Positions 1 to 7,530 are shown, counted from the first letter of the stretch. The stretch: DNA of 10,601 nt from Bacteroidales bacterium (GCA_029938185.1 JAOZVK010000158.1:1-10601); one strand, 5' to 3'. The notes: generated from the sequence alone by a model not told the origin. Numbers and translations: made by a program.

Positions 1-51
1 TTAATAATTGATAACAGTTTGTTAATGTTAAAACTATAACCGTTTAGAGTA

Positions 52-82
52 TAAGGTCTTCGACCTATTTATAGTTGCTTAC
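52..82 (+). repeat. Dispersed repeat copy 1 (TAAGGTCTTCGACCT family)
   Basis: This full-length copy reads TAAGGTCTTCGACCTATTT followed by ATAGTTGCTTAC. The inner part, AGGTC-TTC-GACCT, is a perfect 5-bp hairpin with a 3-nt loop. It faces copy 2 (157-186) in inverted orientation across about 75 bp. Confidence 0.85.
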
Positions 83-156
83 GCATTAGTACAAGGACAA
101 ATTAATCAGCAAGTTATGAATAGTTAAATGTCGAAAAACTTTTGTAACAGTACTTA

Positions 157-186
157 TAAGTGTTATTAAATAGGTTGAAGACCTTA
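157..186 (-). repeat. Dispersed repeat copy 2, degenerate, supplying a stop codon
   Basis: On the minus strand this reads TAAGGTCTTCAACCTATTT, then AATAACACTTA. It differs from the best copies at one position of the hairpin core (GACCT to AACCT) and across a 4-nt block near the far end. Its first three bases (184-186) are the TAA stop of the FISUMP gene. Confidence 0.75.
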
Positions 187-1518
187 ATCTTTAATGCACC
201 TTACAGAAAATCCATTTTTTCTGTTTCCGCTATCTAAGAGTATTTTTCCGTTTTTGTAGAATAATCTACAGTACCATGCATAATCTTTATTATCTATAGT
301 GCTAGTCCAAAAAAAAGCATTTCTTTCTTGACTATAAAATTTTTTTTCTTCAGAATATCTGTAACCTCCTGGAAATATTGTAAATTTACTGGAATTTGTT
401 GCATCATTGTTTGGTTTTTTCCATCCCCAAAGCGATTTTAGTTTTCCTCCTGCTATTTTTTCTCCTCCTAAGTAATTTATCAGTTTTTCCCAATCACTTT
501 TTGATGGTAAGTGCCAACCATTGGGGCATATTTTTTTTTTGCTTAAATTGTTATAAAGTCTTCCATATTTTCTACAATTCTCCATTTTATTTTTGTAACA
601 CCAAGAGTTGGTATGTCCAATGTTGTATTTTAGATTTTCTGCCATCCATGTTTGTTGTCCAATTTTTATTATTTTATAAGTTTTACCATCTCTAAAGTCT
701 TTAAATTTTGTTGGACTTTTTTGTTCTTTAATATTTTTTTTTAGATTAACATTTACTATGCTTTGCGTTTTTTTATTTATTGTAATTTTTTTATTCCACT
801 TTGCACTTTTATCACGGCTAACTGCAGATATTGAGTGTTCTCCAAATATAAGCATTATTTTTCTTCCATCATCAGCTTGCATACTAATTTTTTGCTTTCC
901 ATTAATATCAATATCACAGTCCATATCAACAATAATCAACACTGGAGCTTTTTGTATTATTTTTGATTTTAGTCTTGTTGTAATTTTATAAGTTTTATTT
1001 TCTTTAATATTTATTTTTGTAGACCATTTATATTTACCATCTTTTGTAGTTGCTTTTAAAAAATGTTCGCCTAAACTAATAGATAATGAGAACTTTTCAT
1101 CTTTTGATAAAATTTCGTTCTTTTCAAAATCAATAGTAAGTTTACAATCCATATCAGCTATAATGATAAGAGTTGCATTCTTAGTTTCTGGTTTTTCTAA
1201 TTTTGGATATATTTTAAATTGCTTTGCTGATGTTAAATTAATTTTTCTTTTCCATTTACTTTTACCGTCAATTGACATAACATCAATAAAATGCTCTCCT
1301 AAACTAAGTTTAAATTCTTTACTTTTACCTTTCAATATAGTAACTCTTGCTTCAAAATCAATACTCACTTTACAATCAACATCTGCTATTATTAAGATGC
1401 TTGCTTCACTTTGCATATTTTTAGATTGTTTAGTAAGCTTTGAATATTTTATAATAGCGTTACTTTTGTTTATACATATCAGGCTAATAATAAATAAAAT
1501 AATTATTTCCTTTTTCAT
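184..1518 (-). CDS. Secreted protein with three PEGA-like repeats and a C-terminal FISUMP domain
   Basis: The 444-residue product starts with a signal peptide (about residues 1-21, lysines then a hydrophobic run ending at SNA), so it is probably exported. Three repeats of about 70 residues follow (about 41-107, 116-184, 192-260). Each opens with a LIIxDxDC-type strand, carries a GEH turn (residues 74-76, 150-152, 226-228) and then a KW pair before a KI/INL strand. They look like small beta-sandwich modules of the PEGA kind, though that fold is inferred. Residues about 272-444 match the FISUMP (Fibrobacter succinogenes major paralogous) domain as I know it: DGKTYKIIKIGQQTWMAENL near the start, CPNGWHLPS at 331-339, FWTST at 403-407 and SVRCIKD at the end. 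These domains are common in surface proteins of Bacteroidota and Fibrobacterota, and their biochemical role is not established. The stop codon coincides with a dispersed repeat at 157-186. The FISUMP assignment is secure; the function is unknown. Confidence 0.9.
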   Translation of the reverse strand: MKKEIIILFIISLICINKSNAIIKYSKLTKQSKNMQSEASILIIADVDCKVSIDFEARVTILKGKSKEFKLSLGEHFIDVMSIDGKSKWKRKINLTSAKQFKIYPKLEKPETKNATLIIIADMDCKLTIDFEKNEILSKDEKFSLSISLGEHFLKATTKDGKYKWSTKINIKENKTYKITTRLKSKIIQKAPVLIIVDMDCDIDINGKQKISMQADDGRKIMLIFGEHSISAVSRDKSAKWNKKITINKKTQSIVNVNLKKNIKEQKSPTKFKDFRDGKTYKIIKIGQQTWMAENLKYNIGHTNSWCYKNKMENCRKYGRLYNNLSKKKICPNGWHLPSKSDWEKLINYLGGEKIAGGKLKSLWGWKKPNNDATNSSKFTIFPGGYRYSEEKKFYSQERNAFFWTSTIDNKDYAWYCRLFYKNGKILLDSGNRKNGFSVRCIKD

Positions 1519-1613
1519 GTCTTATTATTTTTATCTTTATAAAGTTTAATATTAAGATACTTCAATCTATTTTAAATAGCTCGAATATCTTAAAATTAAA
1601 CCTTACTAATATA

Positions 1614-1704
1614 GGAAATGACGAATTATAAATTACGAATTACGAATTGGTTTTCACCTAAATATAAGTATAAACCAATTCGTAATTTATAATTCGTAAT
1701 TTCC
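1614..1704. repeat. Long AT-rich inverted repeat (cruciform or hairpin) between two genes
   Basis: The left arm (1614-1653, 40 nt) and right arm (1672-1704, 33 nt) are reverse complements. There is one mismatch, and the left arm carries one extra 7-nt ACGAATT unit. The arms are built from the words AATTACG and AATTATA, and 18 nt separate them. In RNA it could form a stem of about 33 bp. It lies downstream of the gene ending at 1732 and upstream of the FISUMP gene. It could slow transcription from the former, but no T-run follows on the minus strand, so it is not a classical terminator. It may be a miniature repeat element. Confidence 0.85.
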
Positions 1705-1734
1705 TAAGCAACATTAAATAGGTCGAAGACCTTA
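1705..1734 (-). repeat. Dispersed repeat copy 3, supplying a stop codon
   Basis: On the minus strand this reads TAAGGTCTTCGACCTATTT, then AATGTTGCTTA, identical to the core of copy 6. Its first three bases (1732-1734) are the TAA stop of the gene at 1732-2409. It directly abuts the long inverted repeat ending at 1704. Confidence 0.85.
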
Positions 1735-2409
1735 TTTTTTGATATAATAATCGTAGATATAATCTTCATTCATATCGTTTATTATTATATTTTTAAATGA
1801 GCTAAGTTCGTATGATTCTTTACTTTCATTATATGATATTTGTAAAACTTCGGAAGGAAAGCTAAATCCATTTATATTCTGATATTTTTTAAAAAATTGT
1901 TTTCTCAAAATCATACCATCTGGACTAAAAAAAATAATACCATATAGTTTTTTATTTTTGTTTGAAACAATAATCCTACCATAAATTTTGGAGTATAGTT
2001 GTGGAGGGTCCCATGTTGTAATAACCATACCTTTCGACTGTTGAACTTTTGATATTGTAAATGGTGATTTATCAAGTCCGTAGTTGGATAGATTTCCTGA
2101 TAGTGCAATATGAAAAATTGTAAACTCAACTATTGCTGGTAGACTTTTTCTACTTGTAACTTTATTATTAACAATATGATACATGTTTGTATCTACTGAT
2201 ACCCAATCCGATTTTTCTGGATATTTAATTTTATATACTATTTTTTTTATAGTTTTATCATAATAAACTTTTCCCATTGTTAGTTGTGATTTTCCATTAA
2301 ATCCTTTTGCTTTAATAGAAAAATCGGCTTTAATTCTGAAAAAAGCTTGTGAAAAACTTATATTTGAAAATAAAGTGATTAATATAATTAGCGTTATTCT
2401 TATTAACAT
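1732..2409 (-). CDS. Secreted protein of unknown function, possibly LolA-like
   Basis: The 225-residue protein begins with a signal peptide (about residues 1-22, hydrophobic core and a SFSQA cleavage region). The mature part is rich in alternating beta-strand patterns and aromatic residues, with strands such as KVYYDKTIKKIVYKIKYP and YGRIIVSNKNKKLYGIIFF. That layout suggests an outer-membrane-lipoprotein-carrier (LolA/LolB-like) half-barrel, as in many small periplasmic proteins of Bacteroidota, but I recognise no diagnostic motif and the fold is an inference. There is no lipobox cysteine after the signal peptide. It lies 57 bp downstream of the gene ending at 2467, with an intrinsic terminator between them, so the two are probably separate transcripts. 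Its TAA stop is the first three bases of a dispersed repeat (1705-1734). The codon pattern and signal peptide make it a real gene. Confidence 0.8.
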   Translation of the reverse strand: MLIRITLIILITLFSNISFSQAFFRIKADFSIKAKGFNGKSQLTMGKVYYDKTIKKIVYKIKYPEKSDWVSVDTNMYHIVNNKVTSRKSLPAIVEFTIFHIALSGNLSNYGLDKSPFTISKVQQSKGMVITTWDPPQLYSKIYGRIIVSNKNKKLYGIIFFSPDGMILRKQFFKKYQNINGFSFPSEVLQISYNESKESYELSSFKNIIINDMNEDYIYDYYIKK

Positions 2410-2438
2410 TGTATTTTAAATTTATTTAGATATAAGCA

Positions 2439-2459
2439 AAAAGGCTCGATGAGCCTTTT
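2439..2459 (-). terminator. Intrinsic terminator after the small exported-protein gene
   Basis: A perfect 9-bp inverted repeat (AAAAGGCTC / GAGCCTTTT) with a 3-nt loop lies 7 bp past the stop codon of the gene at 2467-2895. Read on the minus strand, the GC-containing stem is followed by a run of T (CCTTTTTGC). It sits between that gene and the one at 1732-2409 and should separate their transcripts. Confidence 0.8.
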
Positions 2460-2466
2460 AGTGTTT

Positions 2467-2895
2467 TTAATACCAATTCCAAAGAAATTGACCTCCTATA
2501 CCAAGTACTACGTATATAGGTGTTGATATAGCGCATCCCCAGAATGCATCTGTTGTTTGTTTTTTGCTTCGGTCAGTAAAAGCCCATACCATTAGTACAC
2601 CAACTGGTCCAAAAAAACAGCCCCAACAAAAAGAGGGTATCCCCATAGGTGTGTCATCTGACAGACAAAAAGACATATCCAAAGCCATATTTGTAACTAA
2701 AGAATTTTTGTTATTTAACATTTCGGATAAAGTAATACCTTGATTATTATTTACATAATTCTCAAGTTCATTTAATTCGTTTAATTCTGTATTAATTTTT
2801 GATTCATCATATTCAAATAAATCAGCATCGTTTGCAAACAATGAATTGGTTATAAATAGAATTAATACTCCTGTAATCAATAAAACTTTTTTCAT
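2467..2895 (-). CDS. Small exported protein with two hydrophobic C-terminal segments
   Basis: The 142-residue product has a signal peptide (about residues 1-21, cleavage near LFA|ND). An acidic, asparagine-rich stretch that is probably helical follows (about 22-60). Two hydrophobic segments come next (about 86-106 and 117-138), separated by a short charged loop (TDRSKKQTTD). The first contains a Pro-Ser-Phe then Gly/Cys-rich pattern (GIPSFCWGCFFGPVGVL). Cysteines occur at residues 77, 90, 93 and 121. I have the impression of similar short proteins in other Bacteroidota, with this PSF-W-G-GPVGVL pattern before a second hydrophobic segment, but cannot name a family. It is probably an inner-membrane protein with a periplasmic N-terminal part. 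A clear terminator lies directly downstream (2439-2459), so its transcription probably ends there. Function unknown. Confidence 0.8.
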   Translation of the reverse strand: MKKVLLITGVLILFITNSLFANDADLFEYDESKINTELNELNELENYVNNNQGITLSEMLNNKNSLVTNMALDMSFCLSDDTPMGIPSFCWGCFFGPVGVLMVWAFTDRSKKQTTDAFWGCAISTPIYVVLGIGGQFLWNWY

Positions 2896-3112
2896 TAGTA
2901 TATAATTTTAATTAATAATGTGCAAAATAGATTTTTTTTAGAAAAAACCTTATATATATTCAACATAAATTGTGAATTTTTATTTTAGTTCTTGATGTTA
3001 TTTTATATTTTTTTATCTTTTTGAGCCTTATGCATAAATATTTTTACGACTTTTTATTATAAGTTGTTTAAATATTAAAAATTTGTGTATTAAGAAACTT
3101 TGTGAGTTTTTT
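2896..3112. other. AT-rich intergenic region, no gene seen
   Basis: These 217 bp between the end of GTPase copy 1 and the start of the small exported-protein gene hold no convincing ORF or strong hairpin. On the minus strand, CTATTTTGC lies about 30 bp before the ATG at 2895. It resembles the Bacteroidota -7 element (TAnnTTTG) with one base missing, and no good upstream TTG element is apparent. A promoter for the small gene probably lies here but I cannot fix it. Confidence 0.35.
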
Positions 3113-5191
3113 TTAACTTGTAATCAATTTTACAAAAAAATGATAAATTATTATCACTTTTTCATTTCGTTTGTGCCTTGCTACGCCCACTTTTATGTCT
3201 GTATTAATATCGGGATTGTTTGAAATATCGGTAAAATCTAAAAATGTATGTTCGTAGTTTATCGTTTGTATATAAGTGGTATATTTTTGCCAATTTTTCA
3301 TAAAATTTTTATCACTATAAATAATAATATAATTTTCGGGCAGTCCATTTACATCGTAATTAAATATTTTTAGAATATGATTTTTTATTTTTGTTCTATC
3401 AAAATCGTGTAAATTGAATGCTTCACAAATGGCAAATGTAATGCCTTTTTCATCTTCAATTTTTATATCAATTTCGCCGGGCTGTGTTTTCGCAATTCCC
3501 CATTTTGTTTGGTCTTTTACTCTGAAATTTTTATTTGTCAGCATAGTAGCAACAAAACTATTTCTACTATCTTCATATTTTTGAATACTTAGCGATAAGC
3601 CTTGAAGTTGTTTTAAAGCCATTAATAAATAATCAAAAAGTGCTTTTTGTTCACCTTCGCCATTTATTTTTCCGAGTAATCTGTTTATTAAGATATCTTC
3701 AAAACTATTTTGACATTCTATTGTCTTTTTCCCTTTCTCTAATGCTTTGTTTAATTTATTAAAAGCAAAAAAATGTGGTTCTTTACTGCTTTTACATTCA
3801 TCGCAAATACAATGTGTCAATAATTCTACTGGTGGATTTTTGAGTGTTTTATGAATATTATCTATTTCATATCTGATAATACCAAATAAATCTTGTTTAT
3901 TTTTTCCTCTTACTTTTACTTTAACGTATCGTTCAAATTTTTTAATTGTAATAATTGCTTCGGCATTTTCTCGCTTAATAATAACTCCATGCAGCCAATA
4001 TAAATCATCTTTTATATAATCGTGCATTCTGACAATCAAGCGTGTAATTACACCAGCCGGCACAAATTTGTATCTATATTCAAACCAAAAATTATCGGTA
4101 TCGTCCCAAATTATATCGGGTTGAGTTGGTGGCAAAAGTTCAGGAACGATATAATCGCCTCCATTTGGAAGTAGAAAACAAAGCTCAAACTTTTTCATTA
4201 ATTCTATTAAAAAAGTGAATTTATCATCAGGATAGTCTTTCCAAATATTTTTTAATTGTGTATAATTAAATTTCCCTCTATTATCAATTACTTCTTTTGT
4301 GTCAATTATTTTATATACCGCTTTAGTTGCCCACTCAGGATTTAGAAAAATTAGATTTCGTAAAATATCATTATCTTGAAAATGCAAAAATATACCCAAG
4401 TCATGAAAATAATTGCTCAAATGAATAGCTTGCTCATAATCAATATTATACGATTTGCAAACAGATAAATATTCGTCTAATTGTATATAGTTTTGTTGTC
4501 TATTTTTTAAATTATCCCGAATATCTATCCAAACTTTTGGTAATTGTTCTCCGATATGAGCTTGTTTATTTATTTCTTTTTGAATAATTTCTTCGAGTTC
4601 GTTTATCCCGATTTTATCTTTGGCACTTACTTTATAAAAACCAACTATATTTGGAAAATACTCTTGCATATATTTTTCATCTACGAGGCTTGTTCTTTGG
4701 TCTATTTTATTTTGAACAATAATAATAGGCGAATTTTTACTTAACAAACTAACAATGTGTAACCAATAATCAAAACTTGCAAGGTTTGGCATCATATGGT
4801 CTATTCTTGCGTCCCAAACTAACAGGTAAATAGAACGTTTACTAAGAAAAAATTGATGCGTAGAATGATAAATTTCTTGTCCACCAAAATCCCAAATATT
4901 TATTTTTAATTCACCATTATTTTCAGTTTTTAATTTCCAGCGTTTTATTTCGATTCCTTCTGTTGATAGTTCGTCTCCGTTATATTTATTATATACTAAT
5001 CGTTTCATTAACGATGTTTTTCCAACAGCTCCGTAACCAACAAGTAGTAATTTTGTTTCATATAAATTTACTGTTCCTTTTTCGAGTTCTGCAAGATAGT
5101 TTTTTATTGCTTCTTTGCCTTGTTGGACTATTTCTATGGGGATATTTTCGTTAAGACGATTTTCTATTTGTTGAGTTTTTTGTGGTTTCAT
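3113..5191 (-). CDS. Roc-COR-type GTPase with cysteine cluster and uncharacterised C-terminal domain (copy 1)
   Basis: The 692-residue protein is a cytoplasmic GTPase of the Roco (Ras-of-complex plus COR) class. All nucleotide-binding motifs are visible: P-loop GYGAVGKTS at 52-60, a switch-I threonine in STEGI (76-80), DFGGQE at 101-106, NKID at 161-164 and SAK at 189-191. Residues about 217-440 fit a COR dimerisation region (FLNPEWATKAVY at 282-293, IVPELLPP at 348-355). Residues 460-466 form a compact HCICDEC cluster, followed by EPHFF and IECQNSFED, which could bind a metal. The C-terminal ~130 residues (GEIDIKI at 572-578, FAICEAFNL at 586-594) form a separate domain that I cannot name with confidence. 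No leucine-rich repeats, kinase or membrane segment are seen, unlike classical Roco proteins. The start is an ATG whose first 11 codons are identical in the paralogue. It lies 87 bp downstream of that paralogue on the same strand. A role in regulation or cell defence is speculative. Confidence 0.93.
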   Translation of the reverse strand: MKPQKTQQIENRLNENIPIEIVQQGKEAIKNYLAELEKGTVNLYETKLLLVGYGAVGKTSLMKRLVYNKYNGDELSTEGIEIKRWKLKTENNGELKINIWDFGGQEIYHSTHQFFLSKRSIYLLVWDARIDHMMPNLASFDYWLHIVSLLSKNSPIIIVQNKIDQRTSLVDEKYMQEYFPNIVGFYKVSAKDKIGINELEEIIQKEINKQAHIGEQLPKVWIDIRDNLKNRQQNYIQLDEYLSVCKSYNIDYEQAIHLSNYFHDLGIFLHFQDNDILRNLIFLNPEWATKAVYKIIDTKEVIDNRGKFNYTQLKNIWKDYPDDKFTFLIELMKKFELCFLLPNGGDYIVPELLPPTQPDIIWDDTDNFWFEYRYKFVPAGVITRLIVRMHDYIKDDLYWLHGVIIKRENAEAIITIKKFERYVKVKVRGKNKQDLFGIIRYEIDNIHKTLKNPPVELLTHCICDECKSSKEPHFFAFNKLNKALEKGKKTIECQNSFEDILINRLLGKINGEGEQKALFDYLLMALKQLQGLSLSIQKYEDSRNSFVATMLTNKNFRVKDQTKWGIAKTQPGEIDIKIEDEKGITFAICEAFNLHDFDRTKIKNHILKIFNYDVNGLPENYIIIYSDKNFMKNWQKYTTYIQTINYEHTFLDFTDISNNPDINTDIKVGVARHKRNEKVIIIYHFFVKLITS

Positions 5192-5278
5192 GAAAATAAA
5201 ATTAGATATTAAAATTATAACTGCCTTTGAGCGTAGTTTCCATTGTTTATTAAGTTTTGGATAAAGAGTTAAAAGTTC

Positions 5279-7357
5279 TTACGGAGTAATCAATTTTACA
5301 AAAAAGTGGTAAATTTTTATTACTTTTTTATTGCGTTTGTGCCTTGCAACGCCCACTTTTATGTCTGTATTAATATCTGGATTGTTTGAAATATCGGTAA
5401 AATCTAAAAATGCGTGTTCGTAATTTATCGTTTGTATATAAGTGGTATATTTTTGCCAATTTTGCATGAAATTTTTTTCACTATAAACAATAATATAGTT
5501 TTCGGGCAGTCCATTTACATCGTAATTAAATATTTTTAGAATATGATTTTTTATTTTTGTTCTATCAAAATCGTGTAAATTGAATGCTTCACAAATGGCA
5601 AATGTAATGCCTTTTTCATCTTCAATTTTTATATCAATTTCGCCGGGCTGTGTTTTCGCAATTCCCCATTTTGTTTGGTCTTTTACTCTGAAATTTTTAT
5701 TTGTCAGCATAGTAGCAACAAAACTATTTCTACTATCTTCATATTTTTGAATACTTAGCGATAAGCCTTGAAGTTGTTTTAAAGCCATTAATAAATAATC
5801 AAAAAGTGCTTTTTGTTCACCTTCGCCATTTATTTTTCCGAGTAATCTGTTTATTAAGATATCTTCAAAACTATTTTGACATTCTATTGTCTTTTTCCCT
5901 TTCTCTAATGCTTTGTTTAATTTATTAAAAGCAAAAAAATGTGGTTCTTTACTGCTTTTACATTCATCGCAAATACAATGTGTCAATAATTCTACTGGTG
6001 GATTTTTGAGTGTTTTATGAATATTATCTATTTCATATCTGATAATACCAAATAAATCTTGTTTATTTTTTCCTCTTACTTTTACTTTAACGTATCGTTC
6101 AAATTTTTTAATTGTAATAATTGCTTCGGCATTTTCTCGCTTAATAATAACTCCATGCAGCCAATATAAATCATCTTTTATATAATCGTGCATTCTGACA
6201 ATCAAGCGTGTAATTACACCAGCCGGCACAAATTTGTATCTATATTCAAACCAAAAATTATCGGTATCGTCCCAAATTATATCGGGTTGAGTTGGTGGCA
6301 AAAGTTCAGGAACGATATAATCGCCTCCATTTGGAAGTAGAAAACAAAGCTCAAACTTTTTCATTAATTCTATTAAAAAAGTGAATTTATCATCAGGATA
6401 GTCTTTCCAAATATTTTTTAATTGTGTATAATTAAATTTCCCTCTATTATCAATTACTTCTTTTGTGTCAATTATTTTATATACCGCTTTAGTTGCCCAC
6501 TCAGGATTTAGAAAAATTAGATTTCGTAAAATATCATTATCTTGAAAATGCAAAAATATACCCAAGTCATGAAAATAATTGCTCAAATGAATAGCTTGCT
6601 CATAATCAATATTATACGATTTGCAAACAGATAAATATTCGTCTAATTGTATATAGTTTTGTTGTCTATTTTTTAAATTATCCCGAATATCTATCCAAAC
6701 TTTTGGTAATTGTTCTCCGATATGAGCTTGTTTATTTATTTCTTTTTGAATAATTTCTTCGAGTTCGTTTATCCCGATTTTATCTTTGGCACTTACTTTA
6801 TAAAAACCAACTATATTTGGAAAATACTCTTGCATATATTTTTCATCTACGAGGCTTGTTCTTTGGTCTATTTTATTTTGAACAATAATAATAGGCGAAT
6901 TTTTACTTAACAAACTAACAATGTGTAACCAATAATCAAAACTTGCAAGGTTTGGCATCATATGGTCTATTCTTGCGTCCCAAACTAACAGGTAAATAGA
7001 ACGTTTACTAAGAAAAAATTGATGCGTAGAATGATAAATTTCTTGTCCACCAAAATCCCAAATATTTATTTTTAATTCACCATTATTTTCAGTTTTTAAT
7101 TTCCAGCGTTTTATTTCGATTCCTTCTGTTGATAGTTCGTCTCCGTTATATTTATTATATACTAATCGTTTCATTAACGATGTTTTTCCAACAGCTCCGT
7201 AACCAACAAGTAGTAATTTTGTTTCATATAAATTTACTGTTCCTTTTTCGAGTTCTGCAAGATAGTTTTTTATTGCTTCTTTGCCTTGTTGGACGATTTC
7301 TATGGGTAGAGTTTCTATTGGATTATTTTCAATTTGTTGAGTTTTTTGTGGTTTCAT
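5279..7357 (-). CDS. Roc-COR-type GTPase, near-identical tandem paralogue (copy 2)
   Basis: This 692-residue protein differs from the neighbour at 3113-5191 at only 12 residues that I can count. Five lie in the N-terminal tail (positions 12, 13, 14, 16, 17). Seven lie in the last 70 residues (I624V, D627E, K632Q, T649A, E677K, I681K, S692P). The GTPase motifs (P-loop 52-60, DFGGQE 101-106, NKID 161-164, SAK 189-191), the COR region, the cysteine cluster at 460-466 and the C-terminal domain are therefore all intact, and both copies should be active. It is the upstream member of the pair. The 87 bp to copy 1 shows no terminator, so co-transcription is possible. Its own upstream region (7358-7549) is a mosaic of hairpin repeats and is unrelated to the region upstream of copy 1, so the two may be expressed differently if each has its own promoter. 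Since homology ends at both ORF ends, the duplication is not a simple recent tandem copy. Confidence 0.93.
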   Translation of the reverse strand: MKPQKTQQIENNPIETLPIEIVQQGKEAIKNYLAELEKGTVNLYETKLLLVGYGAVGKTSLMKRLVYNKYNGDELSTEGIEIKRWKLKTENNGELKINIWDFGGQEIYHSTHQFFLSKRSIYLLVWDARIDHMMPNLASFDYWLHIVSLLSKNSPIIIVQNKIDQRTSLVDEKYMQEYFPNIVGFYKVSAKDKIGINELEEIIQKEINKQAHIGEQLPKVWIDIRDNLKNRQQNYIQLDEYLSVCKSYNIDYEQAIHLSNYFHDLGIFLHFQDNDILRNLIFLNPEWATKAVYKIIDTKEVIDNRGKFNYTQLKNIWKDYPDDKFTFLIELMKKFELCFLLPNGGDYIVPELLPPTQPDIIWDDTDNFWFEYRYKFVPAGVITRLIVRMHDYIKDDLYWLHGVIIKRENAEAIITIKKFERYVKVKVRGKNKQDLFGIIRYEIDNIHKTLKNPPVELLTHCICDECKSSKEPHFFAFNKLNKALEKGKKTIECQNSFEDILINRLLGKINGEGEQKALFDYLLMALKQLQGLSLSIQKYEDSRNSFVATMLTNKNFRVKDQTKWGIAKTQPGEIDIKIEDEKGITFAICEAFNLHDFDRTKIKNHILKIFNYDVNGLPENYIIVYSEKNFMQNWQKYTTYIQTINYEHAFLDFTDISNNPDINTDIKVGVARHKRNKKVIKIYHFFVKLITP

Positions 7358-7366
7358 GTGAAATTG

Positions 7367-7384
7367 TTTAATGTTGCTTGCGCA
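7367..7384 (+). repeat. Half copy of the dispersed repeat
   Basis: The segment TTTAATGTTGCTTGCGCA matches the right half of the dispersed repeat with one change (TTACG to TTGCG). It lies just upstream of the start codon of GTPase copy 2, within its 5' untranslated or promoter region. The left half with the hairpin is absent. Confidence 0.6.
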
Positions 7385-7401
7385 TTTTATTTTTTTTTGT
7401 T

Positions 7402-7457
7402 CCCCGTATTTCGCTTTGCTTCATACGGGGCTAACAATAGATATCGTCCTTACGGAC
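7402..7457. repeat. Double-hairpin intergenic repeat element
   Basis: Two hairpins lie close together. The first has an 8-bp stem, CCCCGTAT (7402-7409) with ATACGGGG (7423-7430), and a 13-nt loop. The second, 15 bp further on, has a 4-bp stem GTCC / GGAC (7446-7457) with a TTAC loop. The GC content stands out from the surrounding AT-rich DNA. I recall similar CCCCGTAT...ATACGGGG plus CCTTACGG modules as dispersed intergenic repeats in Bacteroidota genomes, but the window has only this copy. It lies in the presumed 5' region of GTPase copy 2 and beyond the end of the S9 peptidase gene, so it could contribute to termination of the latter. Confidence 0.7.
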
Positions 7458-7469
7458 TTTTGGCACAGT

Positions 7470-7530
7470 TTGCAGAGTTTGACTTAATAAAAACTCAGTG
7501 CTACTCTGTGAAATTTTACTCTGTGGTTAA
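7470..7530. repeat. Short CTCTGTG-type degenerate repeat tract
   Basis: The tract contains GCAGAGTTT, then ACTCAGTG, ACTCTGTG and again ACTCTGTG at intervals of about 10 to 20 bp, with an inverted relation between the first and later words. It directly follows the double-hairpin element and ends before the S9 peptidase stop codon. It encodes no convincing protein. Confidence 0.5.

Noticed and set aside
1..48. Open plus-strand frame from the window edge to a TAG, possibly the end of a gene
   Set aside because: It is only 15 codons with no recognisable protein pattern, so it cannot be told from chance in this AT-rich DNA.
52..186. Insertion sequence bounded by the two inverted repeat copies at 52-82 and 157-186
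   Set aside because: The interior is only about 75 bp and has no coding potential. The same repeat occurs elsewhere without an inverted partner, so these are probably two independent copies.
3090..3112. Weak AAACT / AGTTT hairpin after GTPase copy 1 as a terminator
   Set aside because: The stem is short and consists almost entirely of A/T pairs, with no clear T-run in the minus-strand direction.
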